From Planotetraspora mira (GTDB lineage: Bacteria > Actinomycetota > Actinomycetes > Streptosporangiales > Streptosporangiaceae): a DNA stretch of 64,000 bases. Made by a program: the position numbers and the translations under genes. The DNA is taken from assembly GCF_016863275.1 (NCBI RefSeq), contig NZ_BOOO01000014.1:24913-88912 (forward strand). Direction: 5' to 3'. Below are positions 18,216 to 27,027 of this stretch, piece after piece. The notes below the pieces were generated by a model. The model made no database searches. It saw nothing but the letters and a program-made list of their open reading frames with translations, and was not told the origin of the DNA. Numbering within the stretch: the first letter of the stretch is position 1; each line of letters opens with the position of its first letter.

Positions 18216-18884
18216 CTATGGGGGAAAATCGTCTCGTTTCGGATGGGCAAGCGCGGCGGCGACCTCCGCGGCCGCGGCGAGCACCAGAGGGCCGACCGCC
18301 TCCACATCGAGGTCGCTGAAGGTCACCACGCCCACCGACGCCTCCAGGCCCGTGAGCCCCCGCACGGGGGCGGCGAGGCCCCGAGCACCCTCCTGGAGCT
18401 GGTCCCTCGTGAGGTGGAGCGACGGCTCGTCCTGTCCCGACCGGAGTGCGAGCAGGGCCAGCCCGGCGGCGCCGCGCGTCAGCGGGTGCCGCGACCCCTC
18501 GCGGTAGGCCACGTGGAAGTCCGTCCAGGACGGCTCCACCACCGCCACGGCCAGGCCGTCCTCGCCCTCCGCCACGGTCAGGTGGGCCGTCGCGCCGGCC
18601 CGTTCCGCGAGCGTCCGCAGCACGGGGACGGCGGCGGCCCGCAGCAGCGGCTGCACGGCCTGGGCCAGTGCGAGCACACCGAACCCGAGGTGCACCCGCC
18701 CCTCCGCGTCGCGGCGGGCGAAGCCCTCCTCCTGCAGGGTCGTGATCAGCCGGTAGACGGCCGGCCGGCTCAGGCCGAGTTCGTGGGCGAGCTCGGTGGG
18801 CGTGTGGCCTCCGTGGCCGTCCGCGAGCAGCCGGAGCAGCCGTAACCCTCGTTCCAGCGTCTGTGCCGACTCGGCCGTCATCAT
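18216..18884 (-). CDS. IclR-family transcriptional regulator of homogentisate genes
   Basis: 222 residues. N-terminal winged HTH (about 8-60; LAHELGLSRPAVYRLITTLQEEGF) and a C-terminal effector domain. ATG 18884 (or 18881) is preferred over the far GTG 18911, which would touch the divergent start. It lies 87 bp upstream of hmgA on the same strand, so it is probably the pathway regulator (HmgR-like role; inference). The divergent oxidoreductase starts only 27 bp away. Confidence 0.88.
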   Translation of the reverse strand: MMTAESAQTLERGLRLLRLLADGHGGHTPTELAHELGLSRPAVYRLITTLQEEGFARRDAEGRVHLGFGVLALAQAVQPLLRAAAVPVLRTLAERAGATAHLTVAEGEDGLAVAVVEPSWTDFHVAYREGSRHPLTRGAAGLALLALRSGQDEPSLHLTRDQLQEGARGLAAPVRGLTGLEASVGVVTFSDLDVEAVGPLVLAAAAEVAAALAHPKRDDFPP

Positions 18885-18910
18885 GTTCACGATTATCGCG
18901 ACAATGAACA
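18884..18910. promoter_or_regulatory. Operator candidate in the 27-bp divergent gap
   Basis: TGTTCA (18884-18889) and TGAACA (18905-18910) form a perfect inverted repeat with a 15-bp spacer holding an inner TCGCGA. It fills the whole gap between the IclR start and the divergent oxidoreductase start, so one protein could control both. The near absence of leader sequence implies leaderless mRNAs. Confidence 0.5.
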
Positions 18911-18911
18911 C

Positions 18912-20039
18912 GTGAAGTCGGTGATCGTGGTCGGTGCGGGGATCTGGGGACTGTCGCTGTCGTTACGGCTGGCCGAGACCGGCTGGCGGGTCACGCTGGT
19001 CGAGCAGTACGCGCCAGGTCACGTCCGCCAGGCCAGCGCGGGACACACGCGGCTGCTGCGCAGCTCGCACGGGTCGGACGAGTGGTACGCGCGGATGGCG
19101 CGGCGGGCCGTGGACGGCTGGCGGAGGCTCGGCGAGCGGGCCGGCGAGGAGCTTCTCGTCGAGTCGGGGCTGATGTGGTTCGCCTATCGGGAGGACGGCT
19201 GGGAGAGCAGAAGTGCCCAGGTCCTGAAAAATCTGGAAATCCCCCATGAGCTGCTCGACCCCGAGGAAGCCGGACGCAGGTTCCCCGCCTTCCGGGGAGA
19301 TGACCTGGCGTTCGTGCTCTGGGAGCCGGAGGCGGGCGTCCTCAGGGCCCGCGATGCCACGCTGGCGGTCGCCAGGCTGGCCCGGGCGGCCGGTGTCACG
19401 TTCGTCCGCGCCAGGGCCCTGCCGTACGGCGAGCGGACGGGTGTGGTGGCCGACGGCGAGGTGCTGACGGCGGACCGGGTCGTGTGGGCCTGCGGGGCGT
19501 GGCTGCCCGGCCTGTTCGACGTGCCGATGAAGGTCACCAGGCAGGACACGTTCCACTTCGCCGTGCCCCGCGAGTGGGCCTCGCCGCCGCTGCCGGCCTT
19601 CTGCGACTACGACCTGTCGGCCTACGGGCACGGCGACATCGGCGGGGCCGGCATGAAGATCACCAGCGACGCCGAGGGCGAGCCGTACGATCCGGAGACC
19701 GGGAGCCGGCAGGTGCTCGCGGCCAACGAGGAACTCGCCCGGGACTACATCGGCCGGCGGTTCCCCGCGCTCACCGGCGCGCCGGTGCTGTTCAGCCAGG
19801 TCTGCCAGTACGCGCTGACCGCCGACGCCGAATGGATCATCGCCGAGGCGGCCCACGGGGTCTGGCTGCTCGGCGGCGACTCCGGGCACGGCTTCAAGCA
19901 CGCCCCCGTCCTGGCCGAGTACGTCGCCGAGGTGGTGGAAGGCCGGGCCGAACCCGATCAGAGGTTCGGCCTGCACGAGCGGACGTCCGCCCGAGGCCTC
20001 AGGACGAGCGGGCTTCCAGCCACACGCCGAACTCCTTGA
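18912..20039 (+). CDS. FAD-dependent amine oxidoreductase, sarcosine-oxidase-like
   Basis: 375 residues of the DAO/MSOX family. N-terminal Rossmann motif VIVVGAGIWGLSLSLRLAE with ARQASAGHTRLLRSSHG typical of monomeric sarcosine/N-methyl amino acid oxidases. The C-terminal region has VCQYALTADAEWII, where the Cys is the usual site of covalent FAD attachment, and GGDSGHGFKHAP, typical of the C-terminal FAD-binding part. It probably oxidises a secondary amine or N-methyl amino acid. GTG start without SD, one base after the operator. Its divergent IclR neighbour hints at a link to aromatic amino acid use. The 3' end overlaps the EF-hand gene. Confidence 0.85.
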   Translation: MKSVIVVGAGIWGLSLSLRLAETGWRVTLVEQYAPGHVRQASAGHTRLLRSSHGSDEWYARMARRAVDGWRRLGERAGEELLVESGLMWFAYREDGWESRSAQVLKNLEIPHELLDPEEAGRRFPAFRGDDLAFVLWEPEAGVLRARDATLAVARLARAAGVTFVRARALPYGERTGVVADGEVLTADRVVWACGAWLPGLFDVPMKVTRQDTFHFAVPREWASPPLPAFCDYDLSAYGHGDIGGAGMKITSDAEGEPYDPETGSRQVLAANEELARDYIGRRFPALTGAPVLFSQVCQYALTADAEWIIAEAAHGVWLLGGDSGHGFKHAPVLAEYVAEVVEGRAEPDQRFGLHERTSARGLRTSGLPATRRTP

Positions 20040-20208
20040 GGTTGATGAGGCCGTCGTTGTCGGCGTCCACCTTGGCGATCGCTTCCTGGGCGCCGTCGGC
20101 GGTGATCGGCTGACCGAGCACGTCCATGAGCCGGACCAGTTCGGCGGCCGAGATCAGGCCGTCGTTGTCGCCGTCGATGAAGGCAAATGTCGTGGTGTAG
20201 TCGCTCAT
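19999..20208 (-). CDS. Two-EF-hand calcium-binding protein
   Basis: 69 residues with two canonical EF loops, DGDNDGLISAAE (about 12-23) and DADNDGLINLKE (about 48-59), acidic at positions 1, 3, 5 and 12. It is a small CalD-like calcium sensor or buffer of actinomycetes. An SD-like AGGAGG lies just upstream of ATG 20208. Its 3' end overlaps the convergent oxidoreductase by 41 bp. Confidence 0.88.
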   Translation of the reverse strand: MSDYTTTFAFIDGDNDGLISAAELVRLMDVLGQPITADGAQEAIAKVDADNDGLINLKEFGVWLEARSS

Positions 20209-20311
20209 GTGGTCCTCCTGGGGGATTGGCGCTCAGCACCCTAGCCGATCAAGTGCCTTCTCCTCAGGTCGTAGCCTGGAACTTGTGGGTGAACCTTCGC
20301 CGCGCGGGATC

Positions 20312-20980
20312 ATGCCCCGCATCCTCGTCGTCGACGACGAGCCGCAGATCCTCCGCGCGCTGCGGATCAACCTCGCAGCGCGCCATTACGAGGTCGAGGT
20401 GGCGCCCGACGGCGGTGCCGCCCTGAGGTTGGCGGCGGACTGGCATCCCGACCTCGTCGTCCTCGACCTCGGCCTGCCGGACATGGACGGCGTGGACGTC
20501 ATACACGGCCTGCGCGGCTGGACCAGCGTGCCGATCATCGTGCTGTCCGGGCGGCCGGGGGGCTCGGACAAGGTCGACGCCCTCGACGCCGGTGCCGACG
20601 ACTACGTCACCAAGCCGTTCGGGGTCGACGAACTGCTGGCCCGGATCCGGGCGGTGACCCGGCGCACCAGCCCCAAGGAGGCATCGGAGGCCAAGGTGCT
20701 CCTGGGAGACCTGGAGGTCGACCTGGCCAACAAGACGATCTCCAGTGGCGTACGGCTGACGCCGACCGAGTGGCACCTGCTGGAGATCCTTCTGCGTAAC
20801 CCCGGCAAGCTCATCAGCCAGCGCCATCTGCTGACCCAGGTGTGGGGGCCCGCGTACCTGAAGGAGACCAACTACCTGCGGCAGTACATGGCGCAGTTGC
20901 GCCGCAAGCTGGAGCCCAACCCCGGCCGGCCCGAGCATCTGCTGACCGAGCCGGGGATGGGCTACCGCTTCCAGCCGTAG
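20312..20980 (+). CDS. OmpR/KdpE-like response regulator, orphan
   Basis: 222 residues. Receiver with VVDDEP, phospho-Asp in VVLDLGLPDMDG and Lys in VTKPFG. The C-terminal winged helix ends EPGMGYRFQP and contains VWGPAYLKETNYLRQYMAQLRRKLE, the typical KdpE wording. No kdpD or kdpFABC genes are nearby, so it is an orphan here. ATG 20312 is used; GTG 20285 in the same frame is possible. Confidence 0.9.
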   Translation: MPRILVVDDEPQILRALRINLAARHYEVEVAPDGGAALRLAADWHPDLVVLDLGLPDMDGVDVIHGLRGWTSVPIIVLSGRPGGSDKVDALDAGADDYVTKPFGVDELLARIRAVTRRTSPKEASEAKVLLGDLEVDLANKTISSGVRLTPTEWHLLEILLRNPGKLISQRHLLTQVWGPAYLKETNYLRQYMAQLRRKLEPNPGRPEHLLTEPGMGYRFQP

Positions 20981-20984
20981 GGCT

Positions 20985-21965
20985 TCACTCCATGAGGCGT
21001 TCCAGGGCCTCGACGCCCAGGGTGCCGGGCGCCAGACGCTCGCGGGCGAACCGGTCGGACTCCCGCTGGAGCACGAGGTTGACCGGGGTGGGCACGCCAT
21101 GGAGGCGGCCGAGCAGCACGATCTCCCCGTTGAGGTAGCCGGTCTCGATCGAGCCGGCGCCCCTGGCCAGGCTCTGCCACGACGACCCTCCGCCGCGTGT
21201 GACGCCTTCCAGCGGCGCGACCTCGACCGAGTCCCGCCGCGTCGCCCGCTCCTCCTCCCGGGAGGCGTACGGGATGCCGGCGGCGTCGAGCACGGCGCGG
21301 CCCTCCTCGTAGGCGCGCTGGACGATCTTCTGCCGGCCGTCCGCGTGGCCGCACAGGGCGTCGACGGCGTTGCCGAGGTTGGTCAGCAGCTTGGCGTACT
21401 TCCACCGCATGACGTCGGCCACGGGGAAAGCGGCGAAGTTGCTCGCGGTGAGGTCGGCCGCGATCCGCTCGGCCGTCTCGTCCACACCCTGGGGATAACG
21501 GCCGATGGGGAGCATGCCGGACAGCGGCCTGCCGTACGTCGCGACGATCCCGGGCTCGAGGTGCAGAGCGGGCATCCACACGCACATCCCATAGACCCGG
21601 GCGAAGCGGCGCAGCGCGACACGCTCGTTCTCCACGGCGTTCTGCGCGCAGACGAGCGGCAGCCGTTCCGCGGCCGTGCCGTCTCCCCCGACCGGCCGGT
21701 CCGCCCACGCGTCGAGCGCGCCGGCCGTGTCCTGGGTCTTGGTCGCGAGGACGAGCACGTCGTCGTCGCCGAGCCGTACGGGCCGGTCCGTGACCGGGAT
21801 CGGCAGGCGGACGTCGCCTTCGGGGGTGATCAGGCGCAGGCCGCCGTCGCGTAAGGCCTCGTAGTGTGCGCCGCGGGCGACGAGGAGGACGTCGTGGCCG
21901 CTCTGGAAGAGCCGCCCGCCGATGGTCCCGCCGATGGCGCCGGCGCCGATGATGATGTACCGCAC
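20985..21965 (-). CDS. Ketopantoate reductase-like (ApbA/PanE family) oxidoreductase
   Basis: 326 residues. N-terminal NAD(P)-binding RYIIIGAGAIGGTIGGRL and a C-terminal all-helical ApbA domain with KYAKLLTNLGNAVDALCG, the family Lys/Asn region. The enzyme class reduces 2-dehydropantoate to pantoate for CoA synthesis, but many paralogs have other substrates, so no symbol is given. GTG start at 21965. Confidence 0.87.
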   Translation of the reverse strand: MRYIIIGAGAIGGTIGGRLFQSGHDVLLVARGAHYEALRDGGLRLITPEGDVRLPIPVTDRPVRLGDDDVLVLATKTQDTAGALDAWADRPVGGDGTAAERLPLVCAQNAVENERVALRRFARVYGMCVWMPALHLEPGIVATYGRPLSGMLPIGRYPQGVDETAERIAADLTASNFAAFPVADVMRWKYAKLLTNLGNAVDALCGHADGRQKIVQRAYEEGRAVLDAAGIPYASREEERATRRDSVEVAPLEGVTRGGGSSWQSLARGAGSIETGYLNGEIVLLGRLHGVPTPVNLVLQRESDRFARERLAPGTLGVEALERLME

Positions 21966-22070
21966 CGCTCGATCCTGGCACGTGCCGCCGGGCCGGGGTT
22001 CCGGCAGGTCCCACGACCGAATATGCTGCGTGCGGTTCACATTCGCGCGCGTCATCCGGAGGACGGGTCC

Positions 22071-22163
22071 ATGTACAAGGAGTTCCTCGGCGAGGTCGTC
22101 GTCTGGCTGATCCCTGTCGTCGTCCTTGTCGGACTGGCGATCCTGATCACGCGGCCCGCCTGA
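22071..22163 (+). CDS. Small single-pass membrane peptide
   Basis: 30-codon ORF starting MYKEFLGEVVVW with one hydrophobic helix (about residues 9-27) ending ITRPA. A strong GGAGG lies 8 bases before the ATG. It sits between two minus-strand genes on the plus strand with its own space. The SD, composition and amphipathic N-terminus make it a plausible real small membrane protein. No family recognised. Confidence 0.5.
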   Translation: MYKEFLGEVVVWLIPVVVLVGLAILITRPA

Positions 22164-22218
22164 CCGTTTCGAGAATGCCCGGCCACGCCGCGGCGGAGCA
22201 TGATCCGCTCGACGTGGC

Positions 22219-22785
22219 CTAGTCGTTCTCCGCCGGCAGAAGACCATCGACGATCGTCTTCTCCAGCAGCCGGTAGGACGTGTCCAGATCCTCCGACAGT
22301 CCGAATCCTCCGGCCACTTCCAGTACGGCGAAGCCGTGGACGGCCGCCCGCAGGCAGCGGGCGGTGTGGACCGCGGCTCCGCCTTCCAGCCCGCACCCGC
22401 GCAGCACGGCGAGCACGACCTCCAGCAGCCTGCCGCCCGCCTCGGCGAGCGCGGGGTCGATCAGCGGCGCCGGGGGCATGGCCGCGTAGCGGAACGGGTG
22501 CTCGACGGCGTAACGGCGCCACACCCGCATCAGCGCGATGACGGCCTCGGGCCCGCCGCGGCCCATCACGGCGGTGCCCACCAGGTCGGTCATCTCCTCC
22601 ATGACCCGCTGGGCGATCAGCGTCCGCAGTTCGCTGATGTTCCGTACGTGCTTGTAGAGGGACGGCGTGGCCACGCCGGTGCGGACCGCCACCGCGGACA
22701 GCGTGAGAGCCTCCGGCCCCTGTTCGTCGATGAGGGCGAGCGCCGCGTCGACGACGCCGGCGGGGGACAGGCCCGCTCTAGGCAC
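22219..22785 (-). CDS. TetR-family regulator (WHG-type C-terminal domain)
   Basis: 188 residues. TetR HTH (about 8-55; LTLSAVAVRTGVATPSLYKHV) and a C-terminal ligand domain with RRYAVEHPFRYAAMP and a later HGFAVLE, typical of TetR_C_33/WHG members. GTG start overlaps the 3' end of the hydrolase gene by 8 bp, so the two are coupled. It probably regulates its own operon. Confidence 0.9.
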   Translation of the reverse strand: MPRAGLSPAGVVDAALALIDEQGPEALTLSAVAVRTGVATPSLYKHVRNISELRTLIAQRVMEEMTDLVGTAVMGRGGPEAVIALMRVWRRYAVEHPFRYAAMPPAPLIDPALAEAGGRLLEVVLAVLRGCGLEGGAAVHTARCLRAAVHGFAVLEVAGGFGLSEDLDTSYRLLEKTIVDGLLPAEND

Positions 22786-23599
22786 TGACGGTCTCCTGGA
22801 GGAACTCGCGGATCGCCTCGGCGGTCGGCCCGGGCATGTCCTGGTAAGGGTAGTGTCCCGAGCCCTCGATCATCGAAAGCCGGGCGAGCGGGGCCATCAG
22901 GTCGACCGCCAGCCGGGCCTCCTTCTCCGGATCGGGGAAGTCGGGGTCCCTGGTGCCCATGACGACCAGAACCGGGCATCGCACGTCTCCCGTTCGCTCG
23001 GTCCAGCGGGTCTCAGTGGGTGCGACGACTCCGCGGGTCGCGGCCATCCTGCCGGGCTGCCGCAGGGTCGTCCTGAGGTGGCGCAGGTGGTCGTCGAGAT
23101 CAGCAGGCTTCACGGTCGGGAACAGTGACCTGTAGTACATCCCCCACAGCAGCGGGCTGTGCGTGACCAGCCCCTGCGCCGCCCGCAGGACCAGGCTGAG
23201 CTTCGGGTCGTCGACGAACGGGCTGATCAGGACGAGCCCGGTGACGTCGACGGGGGAGTCGGCCGCGGCCCACGTCGCGGCCGCCGTGCTGGAAGAACTG
23301 CCGACCAGTACGGCCGGCCCGCCGAGGTGGCGCACGAGGGCGAGCAGGTCGCCCGCGACGTGCTCGGGAGCGTAGGACGACCAGCCCGTGCTCGACTCGC
23401 CGTGTCCGCGCACGTCGACGACGGCCACGCGGCGCCCCGCATCGGTCAGGAGCGGCGTCAGGTGCCGGTAGGCGGCGCGGGTGTCGCCCATGCCGTGTGC
23501 GCACACCACGAGGGGCCCGTCCTGGGGGCCTTCGACGCTGTAGGCGAGCCGCCCGCCGGGCAGGTCGAGGAATCGCGTCTCACTCTTGCTAATGCTCAT
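22778..23599 (-). CDS. Alpha/beta hydrolase
   Basis: 273 residues with the hydrolase fold: oxyanion region CAHGMGDTRAAY, DVRGHGESS, nucleophile elbow LVGSSSSTAAA (Ser-X-Ser instead of the usual Gly after the Ser), acid in GTRDPDFPDP and catalytic His in GSGHYPYQD. Substrate unknown. It is first in a two-gene operon with the TetR gene. The start region has no SD and carries an inverted repeat. Confidence 0.88.
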   Translation of the reverse strand: MSISKSETRFLDLPGGRLAYSVEGPQDGPLVVCAHGMGDTRAAYRHLTPLLTDAGRRVAVVDVRGHGESSTGWSSYAPEHVAGDLLALVRHLGGPAVLVGSSSSTAAATWAAADSPVDVTGLVLISPFVDDPKLSLVLRAAQGLVTHSPLLWGMYYRSLFPTVKPADLDDHLRHLRTTLRQPGRMAATRGVVAPTETRWTERTGDVRCPVLVVMGTRDPDFPDPEKEARLAVDLMAPLARLSMIEGSGHYPYQDMPGPTAEAIREFLQETVSA

Positions 23600-23612
23600 A
23601 GCTGAAAAGCTA
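23599..23612. promoter_or_regulatory. Operator candidate at the hydrolase start
   Basis: TAGCT-GAAA-AGCTA is an inverted repeat touching the hydrolase ATG. The heptamer GCTAATG is also directly repeated 21 bp apart (23588-23594 and 23609-23615), two helical turns. It is a plausible autoregulatory site for the TetR protein; not tested. Confidence 0.4.
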
Positions 23613-23719
23613 ATGGCTTTAGCCGTCGTGTGTCAACCGCCAGATCCATACCGGTTTTTGACGTCTTGGGGCTCGGGCCGTATGCACGGCGCTCAGTAGC
23701 GTTTCGTGATGTGGCGGCC

Positions 23720-25615
23720 ATGGACAGGTTGCGCTCGTGGCTCCTGGAGGGGCTCCAGCACGCGGACCTGAAGGCCGTGGGGCCGCACGGTCCCGAGGCG
23801 CCGCATGCGCGGCACCGGTGGTGGCAGGTGATGTGCCTGACCGGTGTCGACTACTTCTCGACACTCGGCTACCAGCCGGGCATCGCCGCGCTCGCGGCGG
23901 GTGCGCTGTCCCCGATCGCCACGCTGTTCCTGGTGCTCCTGACGCTGCTGGGCGCCTTGCCGGTATACCGGCGGGTGGCGGTGGAGAGCCCGTACGGCCA
24001 GGGTTCGATCGCGATGCTGGAGCGGCTGGCCCCCAAATGGTGGGGCAAGGTGTTCGTGCTGGTCCTGCTCGGGTTCGCGGCCACGGACTTCGTGATCACG
24101 ATGACCTTGTCGGCGGCGGACGCCACGGCGCACATCCTGGAGAATCCGTTCGCGCCGCAGGCTCTGCAGGGGCATCGGGTCGCGGTCACTCTTGGCCTGC
24201 TGGCACTGCTGGGCGTGGTGTTCCTGATGGGGTTCAGGGAGGCCATCGGCATCGCGGTGGTGCTGGTCGGCGTCTACCTGGCGCTCAACGCGGTGGTCGT
24301 CGCGATCTCTCTGCTCCACATCGCCGAGCATCCGCCGGTCGTCGCCGACTGGAGGCGGCTGTTGCTGGCCGAGCACGGCAGCCCGCTCGCGATGATCGGG
24401 GTCTCGTTGCTGGTGATGCCGAAGCTCGCCCTGGGGCTGTCCGGCTTCGAAACGGGTGTGGCCGTGATGCCGCTGGTCAAGGGAGATCTGACCCGCCGGA
24501 TCAGGGGGACGAAGCGGCTTTTGACGACCGCCGCCCTGGTCATGAGCGTCTTCTTGATCCTCAGCAGTTTCGCGACGAGCGTGCTGATCCCGGAGCAGGA
24601 GTTCCGCAGGGGCGGGAGCGCCAACGGCCGGGCCCTCGCGTATCTCGCCCACGACTACCTGGGCAACTACTTCGGGACGCTCTATGACGTCAGCACGATC
24701 GCGATCCTGTGGTTCGCCGGGGCGTCGGCGATGGCGGGACTGATCAACCTCGTCCCGCGCTACCTGCCCCGGTATGGCATGGCCCCCGACTGGACGCGCG
24801 CCGTCCGGCCGCTGGTGCTGGTGTTCACCGCGATCGCCTTCGCCATCACGATCATCTTCCACGCCGACGTCGACTCCCAGAGCGGGGCGTACGCCACGGG
24901 CGTGCTCGTGCTGATCCTCTCCGCGGCGGTCGCGGTCACCATCTCGGCCCGCCGACAGGGCAGGCGCAGGCTCGCGGACGCGTTCGTGGTGGTCGACGTG
25001 GTGCTCGCCTACACGCTCGTGGCCAACGTGATCGAACGCCCGGACGGCGTGAAGATCGCGTCCTTCTTCATCGTCGCGATCATCGCGACCTCGCTGGTCT
25101 CGCGGGTGACGCGGTCGATCGAGCTTCGGGTCACCCATGTGAGGCTCGACCCGGTCGCCGAGGATTTCGTCAACGAGGCGGCCGGCGGGATCCACCTCAT
25201 CGCCAACGAACCCGGCGCCCGCGACCAGGCCGAGTACAACGACAAGCTGCGTGAGCAGTGGCTGACCCACCGGCTGCGCAGCGAGGAGCCGATCATGTTC
25301 GTCGAGGTGACCGTGCCGGACGCCTCGGAGTTCGAGGCCGAGGTTCGGGTCTGCGGCGAGGACCGGTGGGGCCATCGCGTGTTGCGCATGGAGAGCCCGA
25401 CGGTGCCCAGCGCACTTGCCGCGCTCCTGCTCTACCTGCGCGATCGCACGGGACAGGTGCCGGACATCTACTTCCACTGGGCGGAGGGCAACCCGGTCGT
25501 CGCCATGATCCGCTACGTGCTGTTCGGCGGCGGAGACGTGCCCGCGCTGACCCGTGAGGTGCTGCGCAAGACCGAGCCCGACGTCGCCTGCAGGCCACAC
25601 GTGCATGTCGGTTAG
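23720..25615 (+). CDS. APC-superfamily permease with cytoplasmic C-terminal domain
   Basis: About 631 residues from ATG 23720; the open frame reaches back to GTG 23630 and the start is uncertain because no SD is clear. After a cytoplasmic N-terminus ([24 protein letters not shown]), about 12 TM helices follow to roughly residue 465. A soluble C-terminal domain of about 160 residues ends the protein. The first TM motif ([10 protein letters not shown]) is that of the amino acid/K+ permease group related to KUP. Cargo unknown; amino acids or cations are possible. Confidence 0.82.
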   Translation: MDRLRSWLLEGLQHADLKAVGPHGPEAPHARHRWWQVMCLTGVDYFSTLGYQPGIAALAAGALSPIATLFLVLLTLLGALPVYRRVAVESPYGQGSIAMLERLAPKWWGKVFVLVLLGFAATDFVITMTLSAADATAHILENPFAPQALQGHRVAVTLGLLALLGVVFLMGFREAIGIAVVLVGVYLALNAVVVAISLLHIAEHPPVVADWRRLLLAEHGSPLAMIGVSLLVMPKLALGLSGFETGVAVMPLVKGDLTRRIRGTKRLLTTAALVMSVFLILSSFATSVLIPEQEFRRGGSANGRALAYLAHDYLGNYFGTLYDVSTIAILWFAGASAMAGLINLVPRYLPRYGMAPDWTRAVRPLVLVFTAIAFAITIIFHADVDSQSGAYATGVLVLILSAAVAVTISARRQGRRRLADAFVVVDVVLAYTLVANVIERPDGVKIASFFIVAIIATSLVSRVTRSIELRVTHVRLDPVAEDFVNEAAGGIHLIANEPGARDQAEYNDKLREQWLTHRLRSEEPIMFVEVTVPDASEFEAEVRVCGEDRWGHRVLRMESPTVPSALAALLLYLRDRTGQVPDIYFHWAEGNPVVAMIRYVLFGGGDVPALTREVLRKTEPDVACRPHVHVG

Positions 25616-25688
25616 CCACTCCCCGTAACAGCTCGACAACGGCCGTTGATCCCGCCGTAACCCCGCTGTACCGTCGGCGGCATCGGAC

Positions 25689-25719
25689 GGAAACTATCGG
25701 ATGATGCCCGAAAGTTTCA
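25689..25719. promoter_or_regulatory. LacI-type operator candidate before the sugar ABC operon
   Basis: GGAAACTATCGG (25689-25700) and CCGAAAGTTTCA (25708-25719) are near-perfect inverted copies around a 7-bp spacer, each resembling CGAAA-N-TTTCG sites bound by LacI-family sugar repressors in actinobacteria (family knowledge). The pair sits 18 bp before the binding-protein start. No LacI gene is in this window. Confidence 0.55.
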
Positions 25720-25737
25720 GAGCCAGAAGGGACCACC

Positions 25738-27021
25738 GTGAAATCGTTTCGGCGAAGTGCGGCGCTCTGGGCGGCGGCGGTACTGATCCTCGGAGGTTGT
25801 GGCGGCACGGGGAGCGATGACGGTGCGGGCAAGAGCTCGGCCGGAGCGAAGGTGACGGTCGAGTTCTGGAACATCGCGACCAACGAACCGCTCAAGACGG
25901 TCTTCGCCACGGCCATCAAGGACTTCGAGGCCAAGCACCCCAACATCACCATCAAGAACGTCCCCATCGAGAACGACGCGTTCAAGCCCAAGCTGACGAC
26001 GACCACCCAGTCGGGCAAGGCGCCGGACGTCTTCCAGACCTGGGGCGGCGGCGTGCTCAAGCAGCAGGCCGACGCGGGGCTGGTCAAGGATCTGACCGCC
26101 GACACGGCCTGGATCGGCAACTTCACCGATGCCGCGCTCGCCGCCTACCAACTCGACGGCAAGACGTACGCCATCCCGCACGACATCGGCATGGTGGGCT
26201 TCTGGTACAACAAGTCGCTGTTCGCCAAGGCCGGCATCACCGAGCCTCCCGGCACCTGGGCCCAGTTCCTCGACGACGTGACGAAGCTCAAGGGCGCGGG
26301 CGTCACCCCGATCTCGCTCGCGGGCAAGGCCAAGTGGCCCGGCCACTACTACTGGGCCTACCTCGCCATGCGGATCGGCGGGCTGGACGCGCTCAAGCAG
26401 GCCGGCGACAGCAAGGACTTCACGGCCCCCGCCTTCGTGCAGGCGGGACAGAGCCTCAAGCAACTGGCCGACCTCCAGCCGTTCCAGAAGGGCTTCCTCG
26501 GCGCGGCGTACGACACGCCCGACGGTGAGGCGGCGACCATGGGCAACGGCAAGGCCGCCATGGAGCTGATGGGCCAGTGGGCGCCGTCCGTGCAGTCGTC
26601 GGCGGGCAAGGGCATCGGCGACGACCTCGGCTTCTTCCCCTTCCCCACGGTGGACGGCGGCAAGGGCGCGGTGACCGAGGCGTTCGGCGGCGGCGGCGGG
26701 TTCGCCATCGGCGCGACCGCGCCGGCCGAGGCCGTGGAGTTCCTGAAGTTCCTCACTGACAGCACCGAACACCGCAAGGCGGTCGAGTCGGGCGGCGTCC
26801 TCCCCGTCCTCAAGGGCGAGGATGACGCGGTCAAGGACCCGAATCTTTCGGTCGTAGCCAAAAACCTTTCGGGCGCAACCGGATTCCAGCTCTACCTCGA
26901 TCAGGCGTACCCGCCGGCCGTCGGGCAGCAGGTCAACGACAGCGTGGCCGAGCTCATCGCCGGGACCAAAACCCCTGAACAGATCACCCAGGCCATCACG
27001 GAGACGGCGAAGTCGGAGTAG
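25738..27021 (+). CDS. Sugar ABC transporter substrate-binding lipoprotein
   Basis: 427 residues. Signal peptide with lipobox LILGGC, then a family-1 solute-binding fold (VTVEFWNIATNEP ... FQTWGGGVLKQQ ... AIPHDIGMVGFWYNKSLF). It delivers an oligosaccharide or glycoside to the two permeases downstream (CUT1 class). GTG start with GAAGGGA about 7 bases upstream. A LacI-type operator candidate lies in its promoter. Confidence 0.93.
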   Translation: MKSFRRSAALWAAAVLILGGCGGTGSDDGAGKSSAGAKVTVEFWNIATNEPLKTVFATAIKDFEAKHPNITIKNVPIENDAFKPKLTTTTQSGKAPDVFQTWGGGVLKQQADAGLVKDLTADTAWIGNFTDAALAAYQLDGKTYAIPHDIGMVGFWYNKSLFAKAGITEPPGTWAQFLDDVTKLKGAGVTPISLAGKAKWPGHYYWAYLAMRIGGLDALKQAGDSKDFTAPAFVQAGQSLKQLADLQPFQKGFLGAAYDTPDGEAATMGNGKAAMELMGQWAPSVQSSAGKGIGDDLGFFPFPTVDGGKGAVTEAFGGGGGFAIGATAPAEAVEFLKFLTDSTEHRKAVESGGVLPVLKGEDDAVKDPNLSVVAKNLSGATGFQLYLDQAYPPAVGQQVNDSVAELIAGTKTPEQITQAITETAKSE

Positions 27022-27027
27022 CGCCGC

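Noticed and set aside
23693..25639. 648-codon minus-strand open frame opposite the APC permease
   Set aside because: Highly charged repetitive shadow of a membrane protein gene.
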